Assembly: GCF_046630445.1 (NCBI RefSeq) | Contig: NC_092333.1 | Coordinates: forward strand, 361,215,501 to 361,279,500 | Length of the DNA: 64,000 nt | Direction: 5' to 3' | From: Rutidosis leptorrhynchoides | Taxonomy: Eukaryota > Streptophyta > Magnoliopsida > Asterales > Asteraceae | Shown: piece by piece, positions 33,507 through 45,602 of the stretch | Position numbering within the stretch: the first letter of the stretch is position 1 | How the letters are laid out: every line of letters starts with the position of its first letter | The notes under the pieces: model-generated | Database searches by the model: none | What the model was told of the DNA's origin: nothing | Seen by the model: only the letters and a program-made list of their open reading frames with translations | Program-made: the position numbers and the translations under genes

Positions 33507-36500
33507 TGAAATGTCCCGTTCTTATTGATTAAAAACGTTCCATATTAATTGATTTCGTTACGAGGTTTTGACCTCTATATGAGACGTTTTTCAAAGACTG
33601 CATTCATTTTAAAACAAACCATAACCTTTATTTCATCAATAAAGGTTTAAAAAGCTTTACGTAGATTATCAAATAATGATAATCTAAAATATCCTGTTTA
33701 CACACGACCATTACATAATGGTTTACAATACAAATATGTTACAACAAAATAAGTTTCTTGAATGCAGTTTTTACACAATATCATACAAGCATGGACTCCA
33801 AATCTCGTCCTTATTTAAGTATGCGACAGCGGAAGCTCTTAATAATCACCTGAGAATAAACATGCTTAAAACGTCAACAAAAATGTTGGTGAGTTATAGG
33901 TTTAACCTATATATACCAAATCATAATAATAGACCACAAGATTTCATATTTCAATACACATCCCATACATAGAGATAAAAATCATTCATATGGTGAACAC
34001 CTGGTAACCGACAATAACAAGATGCATATATAAGAATATCCCCATCATTCCGGGACACCCTTCGGATATGATATAATTTCGAAGTACTAAAGCATCCGGT
34101 ACTTTGGATGGGGTTTGTTAGGACCAATAGATCTATCTTTAGGATTCGCGTCAATTAGGGTGTCTGTTCCCTAATTCTTAGATTACCAGACTTAATAAAA
34201 AGGGGCATATTCGATTTCGATAATTCAACCATAGAATGTAGTTTCACGTACTTGTGTCTATTTTGTAAATCATTTATAAAACCTGCATGTATTCTCATCC
34301 CAAAAATATTAGATTTTAAAAGTGGGACTATAACTCACTTTCACAGATTTTTACTTCGTCGAGAAGTAAGACTTGGCCACTGTTGATTCACGAACCTATA
34401 ACAATATATACATATATATTAAAGTATGTTCAAAATATATTTACAACACTTTTAATATATTTTGATGTTTTAAGTTTATTAAGTCAGCTGTCCTCGTTAG
34501 TAACCTACAACTAGTTGTCCACAGTTAGATGTACAGAAATAAATCAATAAATATTATCTTGAATCAATCCACGACCCAGTGTATACGTATCTCAGTATTG
34601 ATCACAACTCAAACTATATATATTTTGGAATCAACCTCAACCCTGTATAGCTAACTCCAACATTCACATATAGAGTGTCTATGGTTGTTCCGAAATATAT
34701 ATAGATGTGTCGACATGATAGGTCGAAACATTGTATACGTGTCTATGGTATCTCAAGATTACATAATATACAATACAAGTTGATTAAGTTATGGTTGGAA
34801 TAGATTTGTTACCAATTTTCACGTAGCTAAAATGATAAAAATTATCCAATCTTGTTTTACCCATAACTTCTTCATTTTAAATCCGTTTTGAATGAATCAA
34901 ATTGCTATGGTTTCATATTGAACTTTATTTTATGAATCTACACAGAAAAAGTATAGGTTTATAGTCGGAAAAATAAGTTACAAGTCGTTTTTGTAAAGGT
35001 AGTCATTTCAGTCGAAAGAACGACGTCTAGATGACCATTTTAGAAAACATACTTCCACTTTGAGTTTAACCATAATTTTTGGATATAGTTTCATGTTCAT
35101 AATAAAAATCATTTTCTCAGAATAACAACTTTTAAATCAAAGTTTATCATAGTTTTTAATTAACTAACCCAAAACAGCCCGCGGTGTTACTACGACGGCG
35201 TAAATCCGGTTTTACGGTGTTTTTCGTGTTTCCAGGTTTTAAATCATTAAGTTAGCATATCATATAGATATAGAACATGTGTTTAGTTAATTTTAAAAGT
35301 CAAGTTAGAAGGATTAACTTTTGTTTGCGAACAAGTTTAGAATTAACTAAACTATGTTCTAGTGATTACGAGTTTAAACCTTCGAATAAGATAGTTTTAT
35401 ATATATGAATCGAATGATGTTATGAACATCATTACTACCTCAAGTTTAGTAGGTAAACCTACTGGAAGTGACAAGAAATGATCTAGCTTCAAAGGATCTT
35501 GGATGGCTTGAAAGTTCTTGAAGTAGGATCATGACACAAAAACAAGTTCAAGTAAGATTTTTGCTCGAATTAAGATAGTTTATAGTTATAGAAATTGAAT
35601 CAAAGTTTGAATATGAATATTACCTTGAATAAGAAAGATAACCTACTGTATATAACAAAGGTTTCTTGATCTTAGATGATTACTTGGAATGGATTAGAAA
35701 GCTTGGAAGTAAATTAGTAAACTTGAAGGGATTTTTGAAGTATTCTTGAAGTGTTCTTCCTATGATGATTATAGCTTGATTCTTGAAGTGATTTTTGATG
35801 AAGATGATGATTAACTACTGGAAAAATACGTTCATAATAGTGTGGGTGTGTTGAGAGAGAATTAGAAAGAGATTTGGAAGTGAAATGGAGTGAATGATGA
35901 GTGTTAATTGGTGAGTGGTGAGTGGGGTTAAAAGGAGTTCTAGTTAGTTGACTAGCTCATGGTAGAAGTTAAAATTGATTAGTCATACATGACATAATCA
36001 AGAGTGGAATCCCATGCTAGTTCCTATTGGTATATACCCATAGTAAGTACGTTTTGAAGCTGTGTATAATACGGGTAAGAATACGACTAGAATTCTTGAT
36101 GATAGAAAAGAATGGGAAAGTAACTGTAACCATTTTCGTTAAGTATGAGTGTTTCGATATATGTCTTGAAGTCTTCCAAAAGTATTTTAATACATCTAAA
36201 TACACTACATGTATATACATTTTAACGGAGTCGTTAAGTCATCGTTAGTCGTTACATGTAAGTGTTGTTTTGAAACCTTTAAGTTAACGATCTCAATTAA
36301 TGTTGTTAACCCATTGTTTATTATATCTAATGAGATGTTAAATTATTATATTATCATGATATTATGATATATTAATATATCTTAATATGATATATATACA
36401 TTTAAATGTCGTTACAACGATAATCGTTACATATATGTCTCGTTTAAAAATCATTAAGTTAGTAGTCTTGTTTTTACATATGTAGTTCATTGTTAATATA

Positions 36501-36754
36501 CTTAATGATATGTTTACTTATCATAATATCATGTTAACTATATATATAACCATATATATGTCATCATATAGTTTTTACAAGTTTTAACGTTCGTGAATCA
36601 CCGGTCAACTTGGGTAGTCAATTGTCTATATGAAACCTATTTCAATTAATCAAGTCTTAACAAGTTTGATTGCTTAACATGTTGGAAACGTTTAATCATG
36701 TAAATATCAATCTCAATTAATATATATAAACATGGAAAAGTTCGGGTCACTACA
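33507..36754 (-). repeat. CHR-4 5' LTR (3248 bp)
   Basis: The promoter-side LTR of this minus-strand element. The extra block relative to CHR-5 is at about 35373-36582. It is followed, in the element direction, by the primer-binding site at 33504-33493. Confidence 0.96.
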
Positions 36755-36759
36755 GAAGG

Positions 36760-37328
36760 AAACGTTAAGTCTTGATAATTGGGTGCTCGCGAACAATACT
36801 TTTGGAATGCAAACGATTTTGATAATCAACTATGGGAATACTAAATCTTGTGGTTCAAAAACAACGTTTATTACAAACACCTATGATTTCACCAACGTTT
36901 TTTCGTTGACAGTTTTCTATATGTTTCTCAGGTCCATACTTGGCTATTTGATACATGCTTCCGCGTACATTCATACTTGCTTGGGGTCAAGCATACATGC
37001 ATACACTCTGATTTCATGCTTGGAGTCAAGCATACATACATGCATACGCTAGTGATAGCACCTTTGGATTCAAACATATTGTTTACATACTTACGCTATT
37101 TATAGCAACTGTGATTTTCAACTAATTATGTCGCAAGATATTTCATTTGTACTTTACTACTTTTGTAAACTTAAACTTGTTGTCGATCCGTTTGTTAAAC
37201 TAAACTTTGTACCTTTCAAATGCACGCGACATAATTTTGGTCAAATGAGTCTCATATAGGGACTACGACCACGCAACGGGACCTAAGTTAACGATGCCGT
37301 CAATAACGGTTTTGGTCGGGTCGTTACA
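36760..37328 (+). repeat. NA-3 3' LTR, second part
   Basis: Completes the 3' LTR after CHR-4 and matches 18920-19488 with one difference seen (an ACG to ATG change near 37247). It ends GTTACA next to the duplication GACTT. Confidence 0.96.
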
Positions 37329-37333
37329 GACTT

Positions 37334-38136
37334 ATTAAAACAAGGGTGAATTATATACAAGGAAAATTGGTATAATTATAGTTTAAGTCCCCAATTAGTT
37401 GGAATATTTGACTTCGGATATAAGAATAATTTGACGAGGACACTCGCACTTTATATGTATGACTGATGGACTGTTATGGACAAAAACCAGACGGACATAT
37501 TGAATAATCCAAGACAAAGGACAAGTAACCCATGGTAATAAACTAAAATCAACACGTCAAACATCATGATTACGGAAGTTTAAATAAGCATAATTCCTTT
37601 ATTTCATATTTAATTGCACTTTTAATTATCGCACTTTAATTTATTGTCATTTTAATTATCGTACTTTTTAATTATCGCAATTTTATTTATTGCCATTTTA
37701 TTTATCGCACTTTAATTTATCGAACTTTAATTATTGTCATTTACTTTAAGCTTTAAATTAAGTTATATTTATTTTTAATATTTTACATTAGGTATTAACT
37801 GCGACTAAAGTTTTAAAATCGACAAACCGGTCATTAAACGGTAAAAACCCCCCCTTTTATAATAATATTACTACTTATATTTATATTTATATTTATATTT
37901 ATACAAATCTAGTTTTAAAAATATAGCATTAAACTTGACTAGCTCCCTGTGAAACGAACCGGACTTACTAAAAACTACACTACTGTACGATTAGGTACAC
38001 TGCCTATAAGTGTTGTAGCAAGGTTTAGGTATATCCATTCTATAAATAAATAAATAACTTGTGTAAAATTGTATCGTATTTAATAGTATTTTGTAGTAAA
38101 AATATAACTATTTTGTATACACCTCTACGCACATCA
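37334..38136 (+). repeat. ATH-2 5' LTR, second part
   Basis: Continues the LTR after the NA-3 duplication GACTT and aligns with about 52245-53043. It ends CACATCA just before the Asp-type primer site. It contains degenerate tandem units rich in ATCGCACTTTAATTT (about 37607-37750) and a TTATAT run near 37880. Confidence 0.95.
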
Positions 38137-38144
38137 AGTATTTT

Positions 38145-38162
38145 TGGCGCCGCTGCCGGGGA
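38145..38162 (+). other. ATH-2 primer-binding site (Asp tRNA type)
   Basis: TGGCGCCGCTGCCGGGGA follows the 5' LTR after eight bases. It closely resembles the known Athila primer site, complementary to the 3' end of tRNA-Asp. Confidence 0.88.
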
Positions 38163-39259
38163 ACTGCTTAAACGCCGGAAGCGAAACGCTATATAAAAAA
38201 AGATTTTTAGTTTACTTTTGTAAAAATACGTTTTAAATATTAAAAATACAAAAATATAAAAAGAAAAAAAATATATATATATTTTTAAGAATTGTTCAAA
38301 ATATATAAATTATAAAATATTTCTATTTCTATTTTTAGTTTGTAAAAATATAAGTTTTTATTTAATTTAAATATTTTATATAAATATTAAAACAGAAAAT
38401 TAAAAACAGAAAAAAAAATAAATAAATAAGTATACGGGCCACTACACTGTAGCAGCCCAACTTCTGGCCCGGATCCAAGAGTCATGCGATCGCATGAACC
38501 CGAAGCCTAAAATCCATGCGACCGTATGAGCTGATCTGACACGCCCTACTGAACCTGGTACAGCAATAATTTCGGAGTATTAATTATTATTATTATTAAT
38601 TAAAACCCTAATTAGAGTTAATTATTTAATTATTTAGTTTTAGTTTTTAATTAATTTGTATTTTAAGTTAAAATTAGTTTTATTAAATATATAAACTTAA
38701 TACTTTTATAAAATAAATAATATAAAAATAATATTTTTATAAAAATTAGTAATTTTATCATTTTTTTGTCTCTTTTTATAAATTGTATATTTTTATTATT
38801 TAGTACGTAATTTGTATTTTTATCGCTCGTACTTAGTTTTAAGATATAGTATTTGCCGTAGTTATTTTTATTTCTAGACTCTTAGGATTTGCCGTAAAAT
38901 CCCTTAAGTGCTTTTTCTTTAGAATAAGATTTAGGTGCTTTAGAATTTTGCGACGCCGTTTTAAGATTTTAGTACTTTTTAAGTTATTACCGTTTTGAAT
39001 ATAGAATTCCTTTTAAGCTTTGATACCTTTAGACGCAACTTTTAATTCTTAGTTTTTAGACTTTTAAGTTTCGACGTGCTACGTTCTTTTTATTATTTTT
39101 CGACCTTTTATTTTTTCGACGTTTTTGGACGCGCTCTTTTTCTTTCTTATTTCTCGACGCTCTAATTTTTAGAACATAGAATTTTCTATTTCTTCTCTAA
39201 AATTTCTTTAAATTTCAACGAAAAATTATTTTAACTGGTTAAATTGATAGACATCCAAA
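38163..39259 (+). other. ATH-2 leader between primer site and structured segment
   Basis: AT-rich, no open frame of note. It contains the palindrome pair at 38483-38528 and TTTTCGAC-type repeats near 39060-39160. Confidence 0.7.
38483..38528 (+). promoter_or_regulatory. Paired palindromes, ATH-2 leader before gag
   Basis: CATGCGATCGCATG (38483-38496) and CATGCGACCGTATG (38515-38528), 32 bp apart, about 0.9 kb before gag. No TATA box follows at the LTR spacing. Confidence 0.8.
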
Positions 39260-39379
39260 TTTTCTGCTTCGTAGTAATAGCTGGATTTGTTAGTGGCTGA
39301 GTTGTGAGCTTCCGATTTAAAGGGTTCTGGCTCCCTGCTACATCTTTTGGCTATTCGAAACGTGAACAAAAGCAGAAAA
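39260..39379 (+). other. Structured leader segment, ATH-2 (120 nt)
   Basis: Bounded by TTTTCTGCTT (39260-39269) and AAGCAGAAAA (39370-39379), a perfect 10-bp stem. Inside are TAGTGGCTGAG and ATTCGAAACGTGA. It lies about 60 bases before gag and is shared with ATH-1 and with the copia remnant. Confidence 0.65.
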
Positions 39380-39440
39380 GTCTATTAATTTGATAACTTA
39401 TATAATTTTTATCTTTTATAACTAATAGGATATTCAGTGA

Positions 39441-42400
39441 ATGCACCGAGCAAAACGTTCACCACCTTTCATACGTTCACCACATGTAACTCGATCAAGA
39501 CATCTAGCTAATATTGTCACCGTTGATTTTTCTTTAGAATCGTCATCTAGTCGACCAAGTACTCCAATCCAAATTTTCGATAATTCATTTTTTGAACCCG
39601 ACCTCACAATTGAGAATCCGGAGGATATTCAGGGACAATTCAGAGATCCTGAACCACTAATCTTTCCTTCGGAACCACCAATCATTCAAACGGAGATTGT
39701 CGAGGAACAAACCATTAAATCAGAATCCTCTAGTGATTCAGATTCAACAAATTCAATCATGGAGAATCTGGAACCTCTAAGTATGGAAGACCGAATGAGA
39801 GCTAAACGCACTGGCCAAGGTCACGCAATTACTCAACCAGACATTAATGCGCCAGATTATGAAATAAAAGGACAAATCCTACACAAGGTAACTAGTGGTG
39901 CACCGAAGGAAGATCCAAACAAACATCTTCGAACCTTTAATAGGATCTGTACTTTATTTAAAATCCGAGAAGTTGAGGATGAACAGATATATCTCAAGTT
40001 ACTTCCCTGGACTTTAAAGGGAGAAGCCAAAGATTGGTTAGAATCATTACCTGAAGGGGTGATTGATACATGGGACGTCTTAGTTGAAAAATTTCTTAAA
40101 CAATTCTTTCTGGCATCTAAAGCCGTGAGACTTCAAGGAGAAATTGTTACGTTCACGCAAAAGCCAAAAGAAACTCTATATGAGGCATGGACAAGATTTG
40201 GAAAGTTATTAAGAGGATGTCCACAACATGGTTTAGACACTTATCAAATAGTACAAATATTCTTCCAAGGATGCGACATCACTATACGAAAATACATCGA
40301 TATAGCAGCTGGTGGTTCCATTATGAAGAAAACCGCAACTGAAGCTTACAAAATTATTGATAACACTACTTCCCACTCACATGAGTGGCACCAAGAAAAA
40401 GATATTGTTAGATCATCTAAAGCAGCTAGAGCTGATTCTAGCCATGACTTTGATTCCATTTCTGCAAAGATAGATGCTGTCGAGAGGTGAATAGAAAAGA
40501 TGACTAAAGATATTCACTCAATACGAATTAGTTGTGAGCAGTGTGGAGGACCACATTTGACAAAAGATTGTCTCAGTATTGAACAAACAATGGAACAAAG
40601 AGAGAATGTTTCATACATGAACCAAAGGCCTGGAAATAATTATCAGAATAATTATCAACCGCCAAGACCAATCTACAATCAAAACCAGAATTATAACCGA
40701 AATGTTCCATACAACAACCAACAAGGTCCAAGCAATCAACAAGTATCTAATAATACTTACAATCAGCAAAGACCTATTTTTCAAAACAAACCACCATAAA
40801 CCGATGATAAAAAGCCAAATTTAGAAGATATGATGTCGAAGCTAGTTGAATCTCAAACTCAATTTTTTACATCTCAGAAACAAACCAATGAACAAAATGC
40901 TCAAGCATTTAGAAATCAACAAGCTTCTATTCAAAATCTGAAACAAGAAGTAAGCAACCTAGCAAGGTTGATAGGTGAAAGAAAACCGGGAAGTCTACAT
41001 AGCGATACAAGTGCTAACCCCCGGAATGAAACAGCTAAAGCCATTACCACAAGAAGTGGTATTACACTTAAACCACCTGAAATGCCTGTAATTTCTGATG
41101 ACGCTATTCCTACTCCACAAGAACCACAATCTAAACAAGATAAAGAAACATAACCGGTAGTTGAAAAGGTTAATGAAGATAACACAGTTAAGGCTAAACC
41201 GTATGTTAAACTATACCAACCACCACTTCCTTACCCGAGTAAAATGAGAAAAGAGAGACTTGAAGCCGAGCAATCCAAATTCTTGGATATGTTTAAACAA
41301 ATAAATGTCAACCTTCCTTTCATTGATGTAATTTCAGGAATGCCAAGATATGCTTAATTCTTGAAAGATCTAATCACAAATAGAAAGAAAATGGAAGAAC
41401 TCTCGGCTGTTACTATGAATGCTAATTGTTCTGCAGTGCTATTGAATAAACTACCAGAAAAACTCTCAGATCCAGGAAGTTTCACAATTCCATGTTTTCT
41501 GGGTAGTCTTAGTTCCATAGAAGCATTGGCAGACTTAGGTGGTAGTATAAATTTAATGCGCTAAACTAGACCTTGGAAAATTGAAACCAACACGAATAAG
41601 CATACAACTAGCCGATCGATTAGTAAAATATCCTAGAGAGATAATGGAGAACATGCTAGTTAAAGTTGGTACTTTAGTATTTCCAGTAGATTTTGTTATT
41701 CTGGGCATGGAAGAAGATTCTCGAGTTCCTCTCATATTAGGAAGACCATTCTTAAACACGGCTAAAGCAATAATAGATGTGTTTGGTAAGAAACTGACCC
41801 TAAGTATAGAGGACGAGAGTGTTACCTTTTCTATTGATAGAGCCATGTAACAACCGCAATCTGCAGATGATACATGTTATTATATTCAAACTATAGATTC
41901 ACATGCAGAATTGTTACAAGAATTACCAGAATTACAAGGAACAGGAGAATGTTCGTTAGTAGAAGGAACTGAACCAATTGATGAAGCTGAAATGTTAGCC
42001 GCACTCATGGTTAATGGATATGAACCAACAACAGAAGAAATTCAAATGCTAAAAGAGGAAGACAGATATCGATACAAATCATCGATAGAAGAACCACCGA
42101 CATTAGAGTTAAAGCCACTTCCAAACCATTTGGAATATGCTTATTTACATGGTGAATATAAATTAGCTGTAATAATATCGTCTTCTCTTACGGAAAATGA
42201 AAAATCTCAACTCATTTCTGTGCTAAAAGCTCATAAACCAGCTATTGCATGGAAGATTCATGATATTAAAGGCATAAGTTCTTCGTATTGCACACATAAA
42301 ATCCTTATGGAAGAAGGTCATAAAACGTATGTGCAACGCCAACGAAGACTAAATCCTAATATGCAAGATATTGTTAAGAAAGAAATTATTAAACTGCTAG

Positions 42401-45014
42401 ATGCAGGTTTAATTTATCCAATCTCTGATAGTCCATGGGTAAGCCCAGTTCAATGCGTACCTAAGAAGGGTGGCATTGACTGTCATCACAAATGAAAAAA
42501 ATGAGCTTATTCCAACTAGGATTGTAACAGGATGGCGTGTTTGTATTGATTATAGAAAATTAAATGACGCCACCAGAAAAGATCACTTTCCTTTACCTTT
42601 CATTGATCAAATGTTGGAAAGATTAGTCGGAAATAGTTACTATTGTTTTCTTGATGGTTTTTTCGGATATTTTCAAATTCCAATAGCACCCGAGGACCAA
42701 GAGAAAACCACATTCACGTGCCCTTATGGTACTTTTGCTTACAAACGCATGCCATTTGGACTTTGCAACGCCCCTGCGACCTTTCAAAGGTGCATGATGG
42801 TCAATTTTTCATGACATGATAGAAGAATGCATGGAAGTTTTCATGAATGACTTTTCAGTCTTCGGTGATACTTTTGAAACATGTCAAGTTAATCTTGAAC
42901 GAATGTTTATTAGATGCGAACAATTAAATCTAGTTCTTAATTGGGAGAAATGTCATTTCATGGTTAAAGAAGGCATTGTTCTTGGTCATAAAATTTCAAA
43001 GGAAGGAATTGAAGTAGATAGAGCTAAAGTAGATGTAATTTCTAAACTTCCACATCCTACTAATGTTAGAGGAGTTAGGAGTTTTCTAGGGCATGCCGGT
43101 TTTTACCGACGTTTCATAAAAGATTTTTCTAAAATTGCCACTCCTATGAATAAACTCCTAGAAAAGGATGCTCCATTCATCTTTTCAGATGAATGCATAA
43201 AATCTTTTAATATTCTTAAAGAAAAACTTACTAATGCGCCGATCATGATAACTCCAAATTGGAATCTACCATTTTAACTTATGTGCGATGCAAGTGATTT
43301 TGCAATGGGAGCCGTTTTAGGACAAAGGATTGAAAAACGATTTCAACCTATTTATTACGCTAGTAAGACATTACAAGGAGCACAAACAAATTACACAAAT
43401 ACTGAAAAAGAACTCCTTGCCATTGTCTTTGCTTTTGACAAATTTCGTTCATAACTCGTTCTAGCTAAAACGGTGGTCTATACCGACCATTCTGCTCTTA
43501 GATACCTATTTTCGAAACAAGATGTCAAACCATGATTAATCCGTTGGATCTTACTCTTACAAGAGTTCGATATTGAAATCCGAGATAAAAAGGGAGCAGA
43601 AAATCTCGCCGCTGATCATCTTTCTCGTCTTGAAAATCCTGAATTAGAAGTTCTAAATGAATCGGCCATACAAGATAACTTTCCTGATGAATATCTATTG
43701 AAGATAGATCATAGTGAAATTCCATGGTTCACAGACTATGCAAACTATTTAGTATGTGAATTCCTTGAAAAAGGGTTGTCGTACCAAAAACGAAAGAAAT
43801 TCTTTAGTGATATAAAACACTATTTCTGGGAAGATCCACATTTGTTTAAAAGTTGTCCCGACGGAATAATACGCCGATGTGTATTCGGGGATGAAGCCAA
43901 ATAAATCTTAAACCATTGTCACACAGGACCAACAGGAGGGCATTATGAGCCTCAACTCACAGCAAGAAAAGTCTATGATGCTGGATTCTATTGGCCTACA
44001 TTTTTCAAAGACGCACACCTTCTTTGCAAATCCCGTGATGCTTGTCAAAGGGCCTAAAAAATAAGTCAACGTGATGAAATGCCACAAAATGTCATTCAAG
44101 TATGTGAAGTATTTGACATTTGGGGTATTGACTTTATGTGTCCATTTCTAAAATCTCATAATAATCTCTACATTCTCGTTGCCATTGATTATGTATCTAA
44201 ATGGGCGGAAGCACAAGCTCTCACAACTAATGATGCACGAGTTGTAGTCAACTTTTTAAAATGTCTTTTTGCAAGGTTTGGAACACCGAAAGCTTTAATA
44301 AGTGATCGGGGTACTCATTTTTGTCACAACCAACTTGAGAAAGTTCTCAAAAGATATGGAGTAACTCATAAAATCTCAACCGCTTATCATCCACAAACAA
44401 GTGGACAAGTTGAAAATACCAACCGAGCATTAAAACGTATTCTAGAGAAAATCGTAGGATCAAATCCAAAGGAATGGTCCATGAAATTGGAAGATGCACT
44501 CTGGGCTTTTAGAACAGCCTACAAAACTCCAATTGGAACCACACCTTTTAGACTCGTTTACGGAAAAGCATGTCACCTTCCAGTAGAAATTGAACACAAA
44601 GCATTTTGGGCTTTGAAGACATGTAATCTTGATTTACATGAAGCCGGACGTCTACGTTTAAGTCAACTAAACGAATTAGAAGAATTAAGACATGAAGCAT
44701 ATGAAAATTTATTAATCTATAAAGAAAGAACGAAGAAATGGCATGATAAAAGAATCAGAAGTTCAAAAGAATTTAAAGAAGGAGACATAGTTCTTCTTTT
44801 CAATTCACGATTCAAGCTATTTCCTGGAAAATTGAAATCAAGATGGTCTGGACCATTCATAGTCAAAAGAGTTTTCCCGTACAGAACAGTAGAATTAATA
44901 AATTCAAATGGGATTGAATTTAAGGTTAATGGTCACAGAGTTAAACATTACATAGATAATCTAATGGAAGTTGAAGATAAAGTTAATCACAATTTCGAGA
45001 CCACAGCTAACTAA
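39441..45014 (+). pseudogene. ATH-2 gag-pol, Athila type, multiply broken
   Basis: Starts MHRAKRSPPF, with a capsid domain at about 39880-40330, a Cys-X2-Cys segment near 40530, a protease-like DLGGS near 41540, reverse transcriptase 42250-42960, RNase H with CDAS near 43285, and integrase 43900-45014 with WGIDF, ISDRG and the GQVEN motif. Breaks include TGA near 40488, TAA near 40797 and 41151, a stop near 41355, a ~13-base deletion near 41553, single-base insertions near 42475 and 42803, and a stop near 43275. The catalytic reverse transcriptase motif, normally FMDD, reads FMND (42843-42851). The integrase part (44079-45014) is still one open frame. The stop codon is followed at once by a PPT-like AAGTGTGGGAA. 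Confidence 0.92.
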
Positions 45015-45185
45015 GTGTGGGAAGGTTCGAATCTTTTTAGGGTAATATATATTTCTGTTAGAGTTAGATATTCTGTTTTCGTGTAGTTTTCGAAAATGGA
45101 ATCCGAATGGTCTTTCCCTAGCAGACCCTAAAGAACTAGTCTTCTCCCTTCATTCTGAATTTTTATTTTTTTTAGGTTTTACGAG

Positions 45186-45602
45186 ATGAAGATTCCCATT
45201 GATCTGAACCATGGTCTAATGCTACACGCTATGATTACTAAACGTAATAATGACACACTTCCGAGTGAACTGGTATCCTTCATAAGAGGCAAAATGGACG
45301 GAGTAAGAAAAGAACTCAGAAAAGATCATCATAAGATACATTTTGGTAATGGAAAATCAAAATTCGCAACAAAAAGAAGAGCACGACACCTTGAAAGATG
45401 TTATAAATGCGGAAAATGGTCACACGAAGGTAAATGTTCAAATAATCAAACATATTCAAATACCGAATTTGTTACTCTATGAAGAGAAGGACCGTTCATA
45501 TGTTTAGAAGAAAAGATATTGAAGAATCGAGGTTATGCTTACGTAGCTATGGAAAATCAAATCACATGACTCTCCTATGAGTCGGCTAAAGCAGGTCTCT
45601 GA
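45186..45602 (+). pseudogene. ATH-2 small Cys/His ORF downstream of pol
   Basis: A 138-codon frame starting MKIPIDLNHG, 171 bases after pol. It has a basic middle (KKDHHKIHF-like, RRARHLER) and a knuckle-like CYKCGKWSHEGKC near residue 80, whose spacing is C-X2-C-X4-H-X3-C, one residue shorter than a standard CCHC knuckle. TGA at 45480-45482 and 45567-45569 break it; ATH-1 lacks the first stop. The final stop lies 17 bases before a perfect CAG/GTAAGT splice-donor-like site. I do not recognise the family. Conservation of length and cysteines in both copies argues that it once encoded a protein. Confidence 0.6.

Larger units (their letters stand above)
23675..36754 (-). mobile_element. CHR-4: intact chromovirus (Ty3/gypsy) carrying an F-box gene
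   Basis: Inserted in the 3' LTR of NA-3 with duplication GAAGG (23670-23674 and 36755-36759). The intact NA-3 5' LTR (near 18916) gives the empty site. Its LTRs are 3248 bp each (23675-26922 and 33507-36754), with about four differences by eye. Internal order in its own direction: PBS, acidic ORF, F-box ORF, gag-pol, PPT. All three frames are open. By LTR similarity it is the youngest insertion in the window. It could be autonomous apart from one mismatch in the core of the primer-binding site. Confidence 0.96.
16914..37328 (+). mobile_element. NA-3: non-autonomous chromovirus-related LTR element, split by CHR-4
   Basis: Inserted in the 5' LTR of ATH-2 with duplication GACTT (16909-16913 and 37329-37333). 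The uninterrupted ATH-2 3' LTR near 52243 shows the empty-site sequence. LTRs of 2575 bp (16914-19488, and 21669-23674 plus 36760-37328) start TGTAAC and end GTTACA. They differ at only about six sites by eye. The internal part is only 2180 bp, with no intact gene. It keeps a Met-type PBS, leader repeats, a decayed integrase-to-chromodomain remnant (about 20780-21610) and a PPT. Fresh LTRs around a badly decayed interior imply it was already defective when it moved, so it was probably copied by proteins of a related chromovirus. Confidence 0.94.

Noticed and set aside
39260..39379. Hammerhead ribozyme or tRNA-derived (Pol III) element in the Athila leader
   Set aside because: CGAAAC is present but the CUGANGA core is missing. 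TGGCTGAGTTG resembles an A box, but the B box match is poor and the copia copy lacks a good A box.
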